From IMG/VR virus record IMGVR_UViG_3300019927_000116, positions 1-31,451 of that record: a stretch of DNA of 31,451 nt; one strand, 5' to 3'. The stretch is from a virus. Below are positions 1 through 6,938 of this stretch, one piece after another; within the stretch, counting starts at the first letter, position 1, and each line of letters opens with the position of its first letter. Position numbers and translations under genes: made by a program. A model generated the notes under the pieces. The model had not been told where the DNA came from and did not search any database. It saw nothing but the letters and a program-made list of their open reading frames with translations.

Positions 1-362
1 GTCGTCAGTTGCTCGGCCATGTCCTCCCGAAGGTCGTCGTCGAGCGTGTCGATTTCCGTCTCGTCGTCGGGTTCGAGAGCTTCGAGGCGCTCGGCCGCCT
101 CGCGGAACTCGTCGTTGTCGCTGTCGACGTGGACCAACAGGTCGTTCCCGAACACGTCCACCTCTGTCCCGAGTTGTTCCTTGTCGGCGTGGACGACCAA
201 CTCCTCGACCCGTTCGTTCTGTTCGTCGATCCGCTCGCGCGTCTCGTCGGCTTCTTCCATCAACTCCAGCAGACTCTCCCGGCGTTCGTACTGTTCGACG
301 GTGAGTGTCTGCCGGGCCTCGTCGTCGTCCATCGCCCGCAGTTCCCGCGGCGTGTACTCCAT
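1..362 (-). CDS. Tail assembly chaperone-like protein, 3' end cut by window edge
   Basis: The first 120 codons are visible and the gene runs off the left edge without a stop. The product is very acidic, with long Glu/Asp/Arg helices (residues 10-55 and 80-115 look like amphipathic or coiled-coil helix) and no cysteines. It lies directly downstream of the tail tube gene. In HK97-type siphoviruses that slot holds the tail assembly chaperone(s), followed by the tape measure gene, whose C-terminus lies at the opposite edge of this window. Function is inferred from position and composition only; no family motif was recognised. The start is ATG at 362, with a CACGTTTT promoter-like box whose T-run sits at -30 to -27, suggesting a leaderless transcript separate from the tail tube gene. 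A -1 frameshift product, typical of this gene, could not be checked because the end is missing. Confidence 0.55.
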   Translation of the reverse strand, partial: MEYTPRELRAMDDDEARQTLTVEQYERRESLLELMEEADETRERIDEQNERVEELVVHADKEQLGTEVDVFGNDLLVHVDSDNDEFREAAERLEALEPDDETEIDTLDDDLREDMAEQLT

Positions 363-386
363 ACTAAGCCCGACTTACTGCCCGGG

Positions 387-396
387 TGAAAACGTG
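387..396 (-). promoter_or_regulatory. TATA/BRE-like promoter of the tail chaperone-like gene
   Basis: On the minus strand this reads CACGTTTTCA, with the T-run at -30 to -27 from the ATG at 362. It is one member of the spacing-conserved family described in the findings. Confidence 0.5.
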
Positions 397-403
397 TCGG
401 TGG

Positions 404-865
404 TTACGCCGTGGCGTCGGTGTTCGTGATACTGGACACGTCCGGCGCTCGGAGTTCGAGACTCATCCCCATCCAGTCCTCCCGACTGCCGCCGATTTCC
501 GGCATGGTCGGGAAGTAGGCGTCGGCGAACTCGATGTCTTTGGTCGACCCGTCGGCGGCGTTCATCGTGACCGTGACTGTGTAGCGGTCCACGTCGGCCG
601 ACCCGTCAGTCTCACTCGTGGCTTCGTCCCACTCGACGGTTCGGTCCCAGGTTTCGAGGTCCCACGACATGACCTCGCCCGTGATGTCGAACGCTCGCGC
701 CGTTTCCATCACGTCGACGAATCGGGTGTCGCCCGCTCCCCTGAGTTCGGACGTGTCGCGGTCGGGTGTGATCGTGACTTCCTGGAGGACGCCGATGGGG
801 TCGGTCGGCAGGCTCCCGCCGGAGAGTTCGAGGACTGCTTCCTGGCCTCTGAATTTCTTGGGCAT
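404..865 (-). CDS. Major tail tube protein
   Basis: A 153-aa protein starting MPKKFRGQEAVLEL. It is beta-rich with alternating hydrophobic residues and has the look of siphovirus/myovirus tube proteins: an N-terminal strand with a small-molecule-like SGG turn, a central W-D-x-E-x-W segment around residues 80-90, and a C-terminal SLELRAPD strand. The tube is formed by hexameric rings stacked around the tape measure. The gene follows the gp10-like and tail completion genes and precedes the chaperone-like gene, the standard order. An upstream in-frame TTG at 892 is possible, but ATG at 865 is preferred because the ACGCTTTT box lies exactly at -29 to -26 from it. Identity rests mainly on synteny and fold-like composition. 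Confidence 0.65.
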   Translation of the reverse strand: MPKKFRGQEAVLELSGGSLPTDPIGVLQEVTITPDRDTSELRGAGDTRFVDVMETARAFDITGEVMSWDLETWDRTVEWDEATSETDGSADVDRYTVTVTMNAADGSTKDIEFADAYFPTMPEIGGSREDWMGMSLELRAPDVSSITNTDATA

Positions 866-890
866 ACCGGCGTATCGGCCCGCGTCGGGC

Positions 891-901
891 AAAAGCGTAG
901 T
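891..901 (-). promoter_or_regulatory. ACGCTTTT promoter of the tail tube gene
   Basis: The minus strand reads CTACGCTTTT. TTTT occupies -29 to -26 from the ATG at 865. The same decamer recurs before 6824 and 27996. Confidence 0.6.
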
Positions 902-907
902 GGGGCG

Positions 908-1330
908 TTAGAACTCGCCGGGGTCGAGTAACGTCGTACACTGGAAGTCGGCCGTCACCGCCAGCACGAGACTGTTACCCGGTTCGCCGCTGAAAAAGTT
1001 GATCCGGTTGACGTGGTAGTCGTTGATACACCCCACCTCGCCGAGTGCGGTCAGTGACTCGTCGAGGACCGACGCAACCGGGTGGAGGATGTCCGGCACG
1101 AAGTCCATGTCGCGCGACCACTCGAAGTACATCGCCGCGGTGATCGTGAACTGCCAGTCGGTCGTCCCCGTGCGGGCGAACTCGTCAAGATACGTCTGTG
1201 CCGCGGGGTAGTCGATGCGGTCGAACGTGAGCGGCCCGCCGTGGGTTGAAGCGAACTGCGGCCCGGCGGCGTCGATGCCGTGGCGGACGGCCTCGAACGG
1301 CCCGGCCAGTCGGTCGGCCCAGTCGGTCAT
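908..1330 (-). CDS. Tail completion / tail terminator-like protein
   Basis: A 140-aa acidic protein of mixed alpha/beta character with an aromatic-rich middle (TDWQFTITAAMYFEWSRD, residues about 57-74) and a C-terminal beta segment ending in CTTLLDPGEF. It sits between the HK97 gp10-like gene and the tail tube gene. That slot in siphoviruses holds the tail terminator, a ring that closes the tail tube and joins it to the head. The length is within the usual 120-160 aa range. No diagnostic motif is visible, so the call is positional. It has its own promoter-like CGCCTAAC box at -26 and is separated from the preceding gene by 40 nt, so it may be expressed independently of the connector genes. 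Confidence 0.55.
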   Translation of the reverse strand: MTDWADRLAGPFEAVRHGIDAAGPQFASTHGGPLTFDRIDYPAAQTYLDEFARTGTTDWQFTITAAMYFEWSRDMDFVPDILHPVASVLDESLTALGEVGCINDYHVNRINFFSGEPGNSLVLAVTADFQCTTLLDPGEF

Positions 1331-1355
1331 ACCTGTGCGTGGGTCCGGCGACGGG

Positions 1356-1366
1356 TTAGGCGTAAC
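1356..1366 (-). promoter_or_regulatory. ACGCCTAA promoter of the tail completion gene
   Basis: The minus strand reads GTTACGCCTAA, with CTAA exactly at -29 to -26 from the ATG at 1330. It is located just below the stop codon of the upstream gene. Confidence 0.55.
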
Positions 1367-1370
1367 GGCG

Positions 1371-1784
1371 TCAGAACTGCCCGAACGTCAGTTGCCCGAT
1401 GCGGTCGGTCGTGTTCTCGATGGCCCGCCCGACGTAATCGTTCGGTTCGGTCCCCTCCTGCTGGATCTTCCGATACACCGGTCCCGCGGCCGACTCGTAG
1501 CCCAGCACGCGCCGCGACCACACCTTGATGGCCTCGAAGTCCGGGGTATGCGGCGGCTTCCCCTTCCAGACACCCTCGGCATACGGGACCCGCGTCCCCA
1601 GCCACACCACGCCGTCGCCCGTGCGGAACACCTGAAATGATTCTTGAAGTCTCCCGGTCGCCCCGACTGGCGCTTCGATCTTCAACTGATTCACTAACTC
1701 ATTCGCCACTTCGAGCGCGACCTGTTGGGCGGCGTCCCCGAGTTCGGCCTCCAACTGCTGGAGGTCGAGGCGTACCATCACCAT
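1371..1784 (-). CDS. HK97 gp10-like head-tail joining protein
   Basis: A 137-aa protein starting MVMVRLDLQQLEAELG. It carries the usual gp10-family layout: an N-terminal amphipathic helix (residues 8-35) leading to APVGATGRLQESFQV, a segment of the APVDTGxLRxS type that is highly characteristic, then WLGTRVPYAEGVWKGKPPH, matching the VGxxVxYAxxxExG segment of the family, and a C-terminal helix. This family joins the head connector to the tail or assists tail terminator docking. The start is ATG at 1784, three nt after the stop of the connector gene; ATG at 1778 is an alternative. A longer reading frame extends upstream to 2042 but overlaps the connector gene and was rejected. Confidence 0.8.
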   Translation of the reverse strand: MVMVRLDLQQLEAELGDAAQQVALEVANELVNQLKIEAPVGATGRLQESFQVFRTGDGVVWLGTRVPYAEGVWKGKPPHTPDFEAIKVWSRRVLGYESAAGPVYRKIQQEGTEPNDYVGRAIENTTDRIGQLTFGQF

Positions 1785-1786
1785 GA

Positions 1787-2473
1787 TTAGACGCTGAGGG
1801 TTGCCATGCCCGGCGTGGTCACGTCGTCGATCCGCTGGCGGAGGTCCTCGGTCAGCATCTCGCTCGTGCCCATCGCGTTCGATAGCTCCTCCGGACTGGC
1901 CGCCGAAATGGTTTCGTCCTGTTTGCGCTTCCGGAGTGCGTTCTGTATCATCTGCACCTGGATGTTCTGGATGTCCGTCGGCGGTTCGTCGCCAAAGCCG
2001 CGGTCGTAGGTGACGCGCAGGACCGTCGCGTAGTCCTGCCACGTCACCCGCTCGGCGTAGCGGGTGAGTGGGTTCGAGTGTTGCTGTTGGCGAAGTGTTC
2101 GCGTGTTCGGCCGCCGGGCCAGCACTAAGCGGTGGTTAGTCCAGTCGTACCACTCGGGGTCGACTTCCTCCCAGTCCGACGAGAGGCTAATCTTCCGCTC
2201 GACTTGCGACACGGACTGGATGGGGTAGACGAGCGCCAGCGCCGAGTCGTCGGTCGTGCGGATTTCCTGCACCCGGTCGGTCTCGGTGAGTGGCGTTTCG
2301 TCGCCCCATAGCGTTTCAAAAATCCCGCGGGCCTCGGCTTCGAGTTCGACGAGGAGTTCGTCGAATCGGAGCGCGGCGTTGTCGTCGAAAAAGTCGTCGG
2401 CCTCGAAGTCGATCCGCTGGCGGATTCGCCCGAGCGACTGATAGGCGTCGGCGTCCGTCGAGACTGTCGGCAT
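1787..2473 (-). CDS. Head-tail connector (gp6-like adaptor) protein
   Basis: A 228-aa protein. The N-terminal half is helical (YQSLGRIRQRIDFEADDFFDDN, then an Asp/Glu-rich helix with FDELLVELEAEARGIFETL), followed by a beta region (ALALVYPIQSVSQVERKISL), a YDWTNHRLVLARR strand and a helical C-terminus (IQNIQVQMIQNALRKRKQD). This helix-beta-helix plan matches the gp6/gp15-type ring adaptors that dock under the portal. It precedes the gp10-like gene by 2 nt and should be co-translated with it. A CGCCTAAC box lies exactly at -29 to -26 from ATG 2473. The family call is by synteny and layout. Confidence 0.65.
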   Translation of the reverse strand: MPTVSTDADAYQSLGRIRQRIDFEADDFFDDNAALRFDELLVELEAEARGIFETLWGDETPLTETDRVQEIRTTDDSALALVYPIQSVSQVERKISLSSDWEEVDPEWYDWTNHRLVLARRPNTRTLRQQQHSNPLTRYAERVTWQDYATVLRVTYDRGFGDEPPTDIQNIQVQMIQNALRKRKQDETISAASPEELSNAMGTSEMLTEDLRQRIDDVTTPGMATLSV

Positions 2474-2498
2474 GGGCGAGGGTACGCGCGAGAAGGGG

Positions 2499-2510
2499 TT
2501 AGGCGTTCGG
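2499..2510 (-). promoter_or_regulatory. ACGCCTAA promoter of the connector operon
   Basis: The minus strand reads CCGAACGCCTAA, with CTAA at -29 to -26 from ATG 2473. It is the same 12-mer as the portal promoter. Confidence 0.6.
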
Positions 2511-2515
2511 GTGGG

Positions 2516-2821
2516 CTACTGTTCGGTATCCGTGGTCGAATGAGCGGCCGATTCGTCTCCCGCAACTGCTGAACGCTCTTGGGTGGGTCGAACGCGCTCG
2601 ATTTCGACTTCTTCCTGAACATCCCACTCTCCGCCTTCGGTGCCAACAGCATGACCGCAGAAATCGCAGGTGTGGGCCGTGACTCCGACATCCTGCATCA
2701 AGTTCACAGGCTCTTGTTTCTCCTCAACGAGCCTATTCACGCAACTACAGCGCGGACATTCAGCGACTATCAGGTAGAGGGTTGGCTGTTCGGTATCGTT
2801 CGTGTCTGTATCACTTCCCAT
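2516..2821 (-). CDS. Small zinc-ribbon protein of unknown role
   Basis: A 101-aa protein starting MGSDTDTNDTEQPT. It has two cysteine knuckles: CPRCSC at about residues 23-28 and CDFCGH at about 53-58, a C4 zinc-ribbon pattern with 27 residues between. The rest is acidic and low-complexity (VQEEVEIERVRP, then a Ser/Thr/Glu tail). GC is lower than in neighbouring head genes, consistent with an accessory gene inserted into the late module. ATG 2821 is chosen because the operator-bearing promoter (CTTTG at about -27 and the GCC-N4-GGC palindrome at -22 to -13) fits it; the longer upstream frame would read through that promoter. It could bind nucleic acid or protein; no function is assigned. Confidence 0.65.
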   Translation of the reverse strand: MGSDTDTNDTEQPTLYLIVAECPRCSCVNRLVEEKQEPVNLMQDVGVTAHTCDFCGHAVGTEGGEWDVQEEVEIERVRPTQERSAVAGDESAAHSTTDTEQ

Positions 2822-2833
2822 GCCACCACATAC

Positions 2834-2858
2834 GCCACCCGGCACAAAGTAAGTTCCG
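2834..2858 (-). promoter_or_regulatory. Promoter with GCC-N4-GGC operator, copy 1
   Basis: GCCACCCGGC at 2834-2843 lies at -22 to -13 from ATG 2821. Upstream on the minus strand come TTTG near -27 and CCGGAAC. The upstream edge overlaps the stop codon of the gene at 2860-3021. Confidence 0.6.
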
Positions 2859-2859
2859 G

Positions 2860-3021
2860 TTAGTCCTGTTGGCAGTCCGGATCGGAGAGTTCCCGCCGCT
2901 GGCGTTCGGAGCGACACATGGCGACCACTTCGTCCCACCCGAGCGCCAGCGCCTCGCACTCCAGTTGAAACACCCCGTCGCCCGAGAGGTCCTGCACGGA
3001 CCACGGGTAGGCCGTGTCCAT
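2860..3021 (-). CDS. Small acidic protein, unknown
   Basis: A 53-aa protein starting MDTAYPWSVQDLSGDGV, with LECEALALGWDEVVAMC as a probable amphipathic helix and three cysteines that do not form a clear zinc site. The start ATG 3021 lies 53 nt from the divergent plus-strand gene at 3075, so the two share an intergenic promoter region. It is probably co-transcribed with the zinc-ribbon gene at 2516-2821. Not recognised. Confidence 0.5.
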   Translation of the reverse strand: MDTAYPWSVQDLSGDGVFQLECEALALGWDEVVAMCRSERQRRELSDPDCQQD

Positions 3022-3074
3022 ATGTGACCCTATCGTGCGGTGGCCTCTTTGTCGTTGCCCCGAGAGGTACGGGC

Positions 3075-4328
3075 ATGGACGGCGCAGGACTCGAACTGTT
3101 GCGAAAGATGGCCGACGGGTGGAGTGACGCATTCAACGAACAGGTCGCCAAGGGGACCCGGAACGCGCTGGACCTGCCGGCCTTCTATGATTTCTCGGAA
3201 GAACGATACCGCTTTGTCGAGAACGGGTCGCGGATTCGAGACCCCAATGCCGACAGCACGCGATTCACGGATCAAGACCAACAGTTCCTTATCGAACCAC
3301 AGGCCGGCGACACGCTGGAGTTCAAGACTGCCGAAGCGCCCCGATACGTCGTGGGCAACGACGCCGACGTGAGTTGGTCGTTCCAGTTCCAGACACCGCT
3401 ACAAGACGGGAGCGACAGCTTCACGCTATTCGTTGAGGGGGCGTTTGAACTCGAATACGACGGTGCGGGCAACGTCTCGTTTCGGTCGCTGGAGGACGGG
3501 GCCGAAAAGACCAGCACGGCCGTCTCGACGCCCGATGGTGTCGACACACCCCAGCGCCCGGAGTTAGAATTTAACTGGTATGCCGTCGGGCGGGCCGAAA
3601 TCACCATCGACTATACCGAAGACAACGAACAGCAAAAGACGGACCCGGCCACGATCACCGTCGACGACGACTGGTTATCTGACGACCCGACAGGCCGCAT
3701 CGGCTTCCGGTTGGACGTGGCGAACTCGGGCATCCAACTTGAAGCGGGGAGTATCGCGTACATCGTCAAGTCGGGGACAGACCCGACGGCCCGGCCGAAG
3801 CCCCACCTGTTCTCCGAAAGCGAACTTAACCAGATACCGGCCGATGGGTATGGTGTGGTGGGTGCGCTTCGGATCGACCCGGAACGGGATAACGTGTTCA
3901 CGACGGTCACCGACGTGGCGTTTTTCGTCAATCAGGACGTGGACGCCGAACTCTGGCTATCGGCCGTGCCCGAGAGTTCGACCGACGCCGACTTTCTGGA
4001 CCCCGACAACGACGGCACCGACGAGGGGCCGGCGTACCCCCGGAACAACTCGCCACAGAACACCGTTCTTCAGTGGACGCCCAACGTCTCGACGTTCCCC
4101 ACCCGGACCTACGCCGTCACTGGTGAGCAAATCCCGAACGGTCGATCAATCGGGGCGGCCAAACAGGACGCTTCTGGCGTCGGGGCCAACTCACAGAAAA
4201 CCGGCGAGTCGTTCATCAAACCGCGGCCGGTCTACCCCGATGACGTAGTGCTGATGATCGGGAACACACCGAACGCCTCGACCGCCGCCGATGCGTCGGT
4301 GTTCTTCGCCACCGACGAGGACTGGTAA
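3075..4328 (+). CDS. Putative virion surface protein on the opposite strand
   Basis: A 417-aa protein starting MDGAGLELLRKMADGWSDAF. An N-terminal helix of about 40 residues is followed by a long beta-rich body (SWSFQFQTPL, SFTLFVEGAFELEYDGAGNVSF, ITIDYTEDNEQQKTDPATITV, GRIGFRLDVANSGIQLEAGSIAYIV), and a C-terminal portion with VALMIG-like beta strands. There is no signal peptide and no catalytic motif. The composition (Asp/Ser/Thr/Gly-rich, beta sandwich-like) resembles head-decoration or fibre proteins of haloviruses. It is the only plus-strand gene within the head-tail module and has its own CTCTTTG box at about -27. ATG 3075 is preferred over the in-frame ATG at 3024, which would overlap the promoter. 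The structural role is inferred, not shown. Confidence 0.55.
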   Translation: MDGAGLELLRKMADGWSDAFNEQVAKGTRNALDLPAFYDFSEERYRFVENGSRIRDPNADSTRFTDQDQQFLIEPQAGDTLEFKTAEAPRYVVGNDADVSWSFQFQTPLQDGSDSFTLFVEGAFELEYDGAGNVSFRSLEDGAEKTSTAVSTPDGVDTPQRPELEFNWYAVGRAEITIDYTEDNEQQKTDPATITVDDDWLSDDPTGRIGFRLDVANSGIQLEAGSIAYIVKSGTDPTARPKPHLFSESELNQIPADGYGVVGALRIDPERDNVFTTVTDVAFFVNQDVDAELWLSAVPESSTDADFLDPDNDGTDEGPAYPRNNSPQNTVLQWTPNVSTFPTRTYAVTGEQIPNGRSIGAAKQDASGVGANSQKTGESFIKPRPVYPDDVVLMIGNTPNASTAADASVFFATDEDW

Positions 4329-4335
4329 GCGTGGC

Positions 4336-4557
4336 TTAGTCTTCGGAGTGGTACGGACACGGCAGGTCTCGGCCGCACACCTCGCCGTCCGACATGACCG
4401 TCTCGCAGGTGTCGGGTTCTGCTTCCTCGTCGGCACAGTGGTCGCACCCGTCGCGGTCGCCCGTCTCGTCGATCCGGCGGATACGCCCGCCTGTGTTGTG
4501 GAGTCGTCGGCACCGTCGCCGGTCGTGATACGTTCCGCTCCCGTTCGTATAGGGCAT
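4336..4557 (-). CDS. Cysteine-rich small zinc-binding-like protein
   Basis: A 73-aa protein starting MPYTNGSGTYHDRRRC. It contains C16, a CDHC knuckle near residue 38, then C51, C61, C66 and a C-terminal PCPYH, enough ligands for two zinc sites. It ends 7 nt from the stop of the convergent plus-strand gene (3075-4328), leaving no room for a separate terminator. The T-rich box at 4583-4588 sits at -26 from ATG 4557 and is also just downstream of the capsid gene, so it may act both as terminator and promoter. Function unknown. Confidence 0.6.
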   Translation of the reverse strand: MPYTNGSGTYHDRRRCRRLHNTGGRIRRIDETGDRDGCDHCADEEAEPDTCETVMSDGEVCGRDLPCPYHSED

Positions 4558-4582
4558 ACCTACGGGTAGCGGGCCAGTCGGC

Positions 4583-4592
4583 AAAAAACGAA
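4583..4592 (-). promoter_or_regulatory. T6 tract: promoter of the 4557 gene and/or terminator of the capsid gene
   Basis: The minus strand reads TTTCGTTTTTT. The T6 run at 4583-4588 is 18 nt after the capsid stop codon, as expected of archaeal oligo-T termination, and at -31 to -26 from ATG 4557. Confidence 0.5.
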
Positions 4593-4605
4593 AGGGTCAG
4601 TCGGG

Positions 4606-5533
4606 TTAGGCGACCGGGGAGACCTGCGCGGCCTGGACGTGTGCGCCGAAGTCCTCCGAGACGAGGGTCCCGTAGGCGTCGAACGCCATCTGCTCCTGGG
4701 GCGCGACCTTCGCCAGCGGCTTCATGCTGGTTTCCTGGAGCATGGCGAGGTAGGTCGCGTCCATGTTGACCGTGTACGCCTGTTCGTACTGCGAACCATC
4801 GGCGCGGTCGAATATCCGCGGGATGGCGTGGGACTTGAACACCGGCACGTTGTCCAGCGTCAGCGTCGAGAACCCGGCCTGGAGTTCTTCGATGTTGCCC
4901 TCGTAGCGCTGTTGGCTCACGAGACTGTCACGGACCTCCTTGTGCCAGTCGAAGTCACAGACCACCGCGAGGTTCTGTTTCGGCGCGCCGGCATACTCGG
5001 CCTCGTCGATGAGCGTCCGGGTCGCCTGTTCGTAGTCCTCGGGGTTGGCGCTGGCCGGGTCGCCGACCTGGACCGGCGTCCCGCCCGTGTACGACCCGCC
5101 CGTAGCGAAGTCGTTCAGCCCGTCCCACCCGCTGGCGTTGTTCGAGGACCCCAGGATGATCTGGCGTTCGATCTCCTGTTCCATGGCCCGAAGGAACGCC
5201 TGCTGAGTCGTCGACTCGGCGTTCCGAAGGTTCGACGACGCGAGGATGAGCTTGTCCTCCAGTCGCGTGGCCGCTCCGAGGCCCACCACGTCGAACACCG
5301 GGTCGCCGTCGTAGGTGGCATCCGCGTAGTTGCTCCCGGCGCTGTTTCTGGAGTTCGACCGTGTTCTGACCGCGGCCACCTGGGGTCTTCGATCCCATCG
5401 GGTCGCGGTAGATCGTCATGTGGTCGAGGTCGCCGAACGAGTTCTTGAACATCGCGTCGGCGTCCTTCTTGATTTCCGTGCGATTCTTCAGGTGCTTGGC
5501 ATCCGCACTCGGGCGGAAGTTGTTTGCACTCAT
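4606..5533 (-). CDS. HK97-fold major capsid protein, interrupted by a +1 frameshift near 5345-5347
   Basis: The frame opening at ATG 5533 encodes MSANNFRPSADAKHLKN and stays plausible to Q62 (TVELQ). The remaining ~245 codons, with clear capsid features, are one base out of phase. That second frame reads NSAGSNYADATYDGDPVFDV, then ERQIILGSSNNASG, the NLAVVCDFDWHKEVRDSL helix/strand, LDNVPVFKSHAIP and a C-terminal EQMAFDAYGTLVSEDF. Removing one A of the AAA codon 63 (plus-strand TTT at 5345-5347) restores a 308-aa protein, the usual HK97-type length. Either a sequencing/assembly indel, a real inactivating mutation, or +1 recoding explains this. The gene starts 2 nt after the protease/scaffold stop and would be co-transcribed with it. 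Capsid identity is supported by position directly after the protease. Confidence 0.75.
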
Positions 5534-5535
5534 TG

Positions 5536-6810
5536 TTACATGTCCTCCGCTTGTTCGGCCAGTGCCTTGTACGACGGCGTGCCCGACGTGGCGGTGCCGT
5601 CGTCGGTGACGCCCTTCGCCGCTGTCTGCCGGCCGTCGCCACCTTTCGAGAGGTTCGCTTCGTCGGCCCGCTCGCCCGCCGACTTCTCGGCGGTCTTTTC
5701 GTCCTCGTCATCGTCGTCCATCTCGTCGTCGCCCATGCCGTCCTCCTTGGCTTCCTCGTCGGCCGACGCGCTGATGCTGTCGATGGCGTCCATGACTTCG
5801 CCCGGGTCACGGCCCGACGCCGCGTCGATGATGTCGAGAATATCGCCCGGAGCCATGTTGTCGCGCTGTTCGGCCAGCATGGCCGCCGCCTCTTGGTCGT
5901 CTGCCTTGTCCGTCTCGACGGCCTCCTTGACCGACTCGACGGTTTCCGCGAGGTCGTCGACGCTCGCGGCCACCTCGCCGATGTCCGGCCCGCCGCCTGT
6001 GGTATCACCGTCGCCGGAAGCGTCCCCGCCCCCGTCGCCGGTCTGTTCCGGTGCCATACCGTCGGATTCCGGGCCGTCCCCCTTATGCGTGTCGCCACTC
6101 TGAGGCTTAGCGGCGCTTAGTGACTCGCCACACTCCGCGCAGGTGGCCGCCCGTTCGAGTGGGACGTGTTCGGCCATGCCGTAGATCGACAGGCCGGTGA
6201 GGTCGCCATTCTGGATTCGGTCCCAGGCGTCTTTGCCCCACTCGATGCCGACCATCCACGTCCCCGCGCCGTAGGTCTCGGTCTCGCCGCCCGGCAGGTC
6301 GAACGTGCGTTCTTCCTTGAGGACCCACGACTCGACCACCTGCCCGTCGCCGTCGATCAACGAGTGGTCCGTGTCGACGCCGCCGTCGCTCTTGAGGAAA
6401 TCGTGGGCGGCCTTCTCTACGGTCGGCGTTGCCACCACGTCGCCCTCTTTATCGGGTTCCCGCGGGATCATCGCCGCCGCGTAGGACAGCCGCGCGTCGG
6501 ACTCGTCGGCCTTCGACAGCAGGATAGGCGAGTCGGCCCGCCAGTCGTGGCCGTCGGCGTCTTTCGTCATGACCCACTTCGAGTCGACGGCCGGCACGTC
6601 CACACCGGACACGAGGTCAACCCCCACGTCGGCGATGAGTCCCGCGCCGCGGTCGAGTGCCTGCCGGAGTTGGTCGACGTTGCCGTTGTCGGCCTTCGAC
6701 TCGGCCTGGAGCGCGCCGCAGATATTCTCGGCCGTCTCTTTGTCGTGGCCTTCTTCGTCGGTCATGGTCCGCATACAGGCATCCCAGTCGTCGAAGCCTG
6801 CAAACGGCAC
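5536..6810 (-). CDS. XkdF-type prohead serine protease fused to acidic scaffold
   Basis: A 424-aa protein. The N-terminus (MPFAGFDDWDACM through NICGALQAE, residues 1-37) matches the short conserved leader of XkdF-like phage proteases. Residues about 105-220 form the protease domain, with DTDHS (His149) and GLSIYG (Ser208) as candidate catalytic residues and WGKDAWDRIQNGDLTG before the Ser. A CAEC knuckle follows at 224-227. The region from about 240 to 424 is Asp/Glu/Gly/Ala-rich with a helical stretch (ASVDDLAETVESVKEAVE), typical of an internal scaffold that the protease removes during maturation. The only usable start is GTG 6810. An ATG at 6824, exactly 26 nt after the promoter, opens a four-codon frame that stops across the GTG. 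The capsid gene follows immediately. Confidence 0.82.
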   Translation of the reverse strand: MPFAGFDDWDACMRTMTDEEGHDKETAENICGALQAESKADNGNVDQLRQALDRGAGLIADVGVDLVSGVDVPAVDSKWVMTKDADGHDWRADSPILLSKADESDARLSYAAAMIPREPDKEGDVVATPTVEKAAHDFLKSDGGVDTDHSLIDGDGQVVESWVLKEERTFDLPGGETETYGAGTWMVGIEWGKDAWDRIQNGDLTGLSIYGMAEHVPLERAATCAECGESLSAAKPQSGDTHKGDGPESDGMAPEQTGDGGGDASGDGDTTGGGPDIGEVAASVDDLAETVESVKEAVETDKADDQEAAAMLAEQRDNMAPGDILDIIDAASGRDPGEVMDAIDSISASADEEAKEDGMGDDEMDDDDEDEKTAEKSAGERADEANLSKGGDGRQTAAKGVTDDGTATSGTPSYKALAEQAEDM

Positions 6811-6849
6811 TATCGAATCACCATACCGACGTGTGCGGTCACGGAAAGG

Positions 6850-6863
6850 AAAAGCGTAGCGGC
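6850..6863 (-). promoter_or_regulatory. CTACGCTTTT promoter of the protease-capsid operon
   Basis: The minus strand reads GCCGCTACGCTTTT, with TTTT at -29 to -26 from position 6824, the likely transcription start. This gives a 14-nt leader before GTG 6810. Confidence 0.6.
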
Positions 6864-6938
6864 GTGTTTGTTACAACAGTTCGGTATTGAAAAGCCCGTT
6901 CGGTATGTGCCGCGTATCTATCACACCGAGTTGGTTGA

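Noticed and set aside
1371-2042. 223-aa version of the gp10-like protein
   Set aside because: The N-terminal extension lies within the connector gene in another frame and is Arg/His/Gly-rich; ATG 1784 is coupled to the connector stop.
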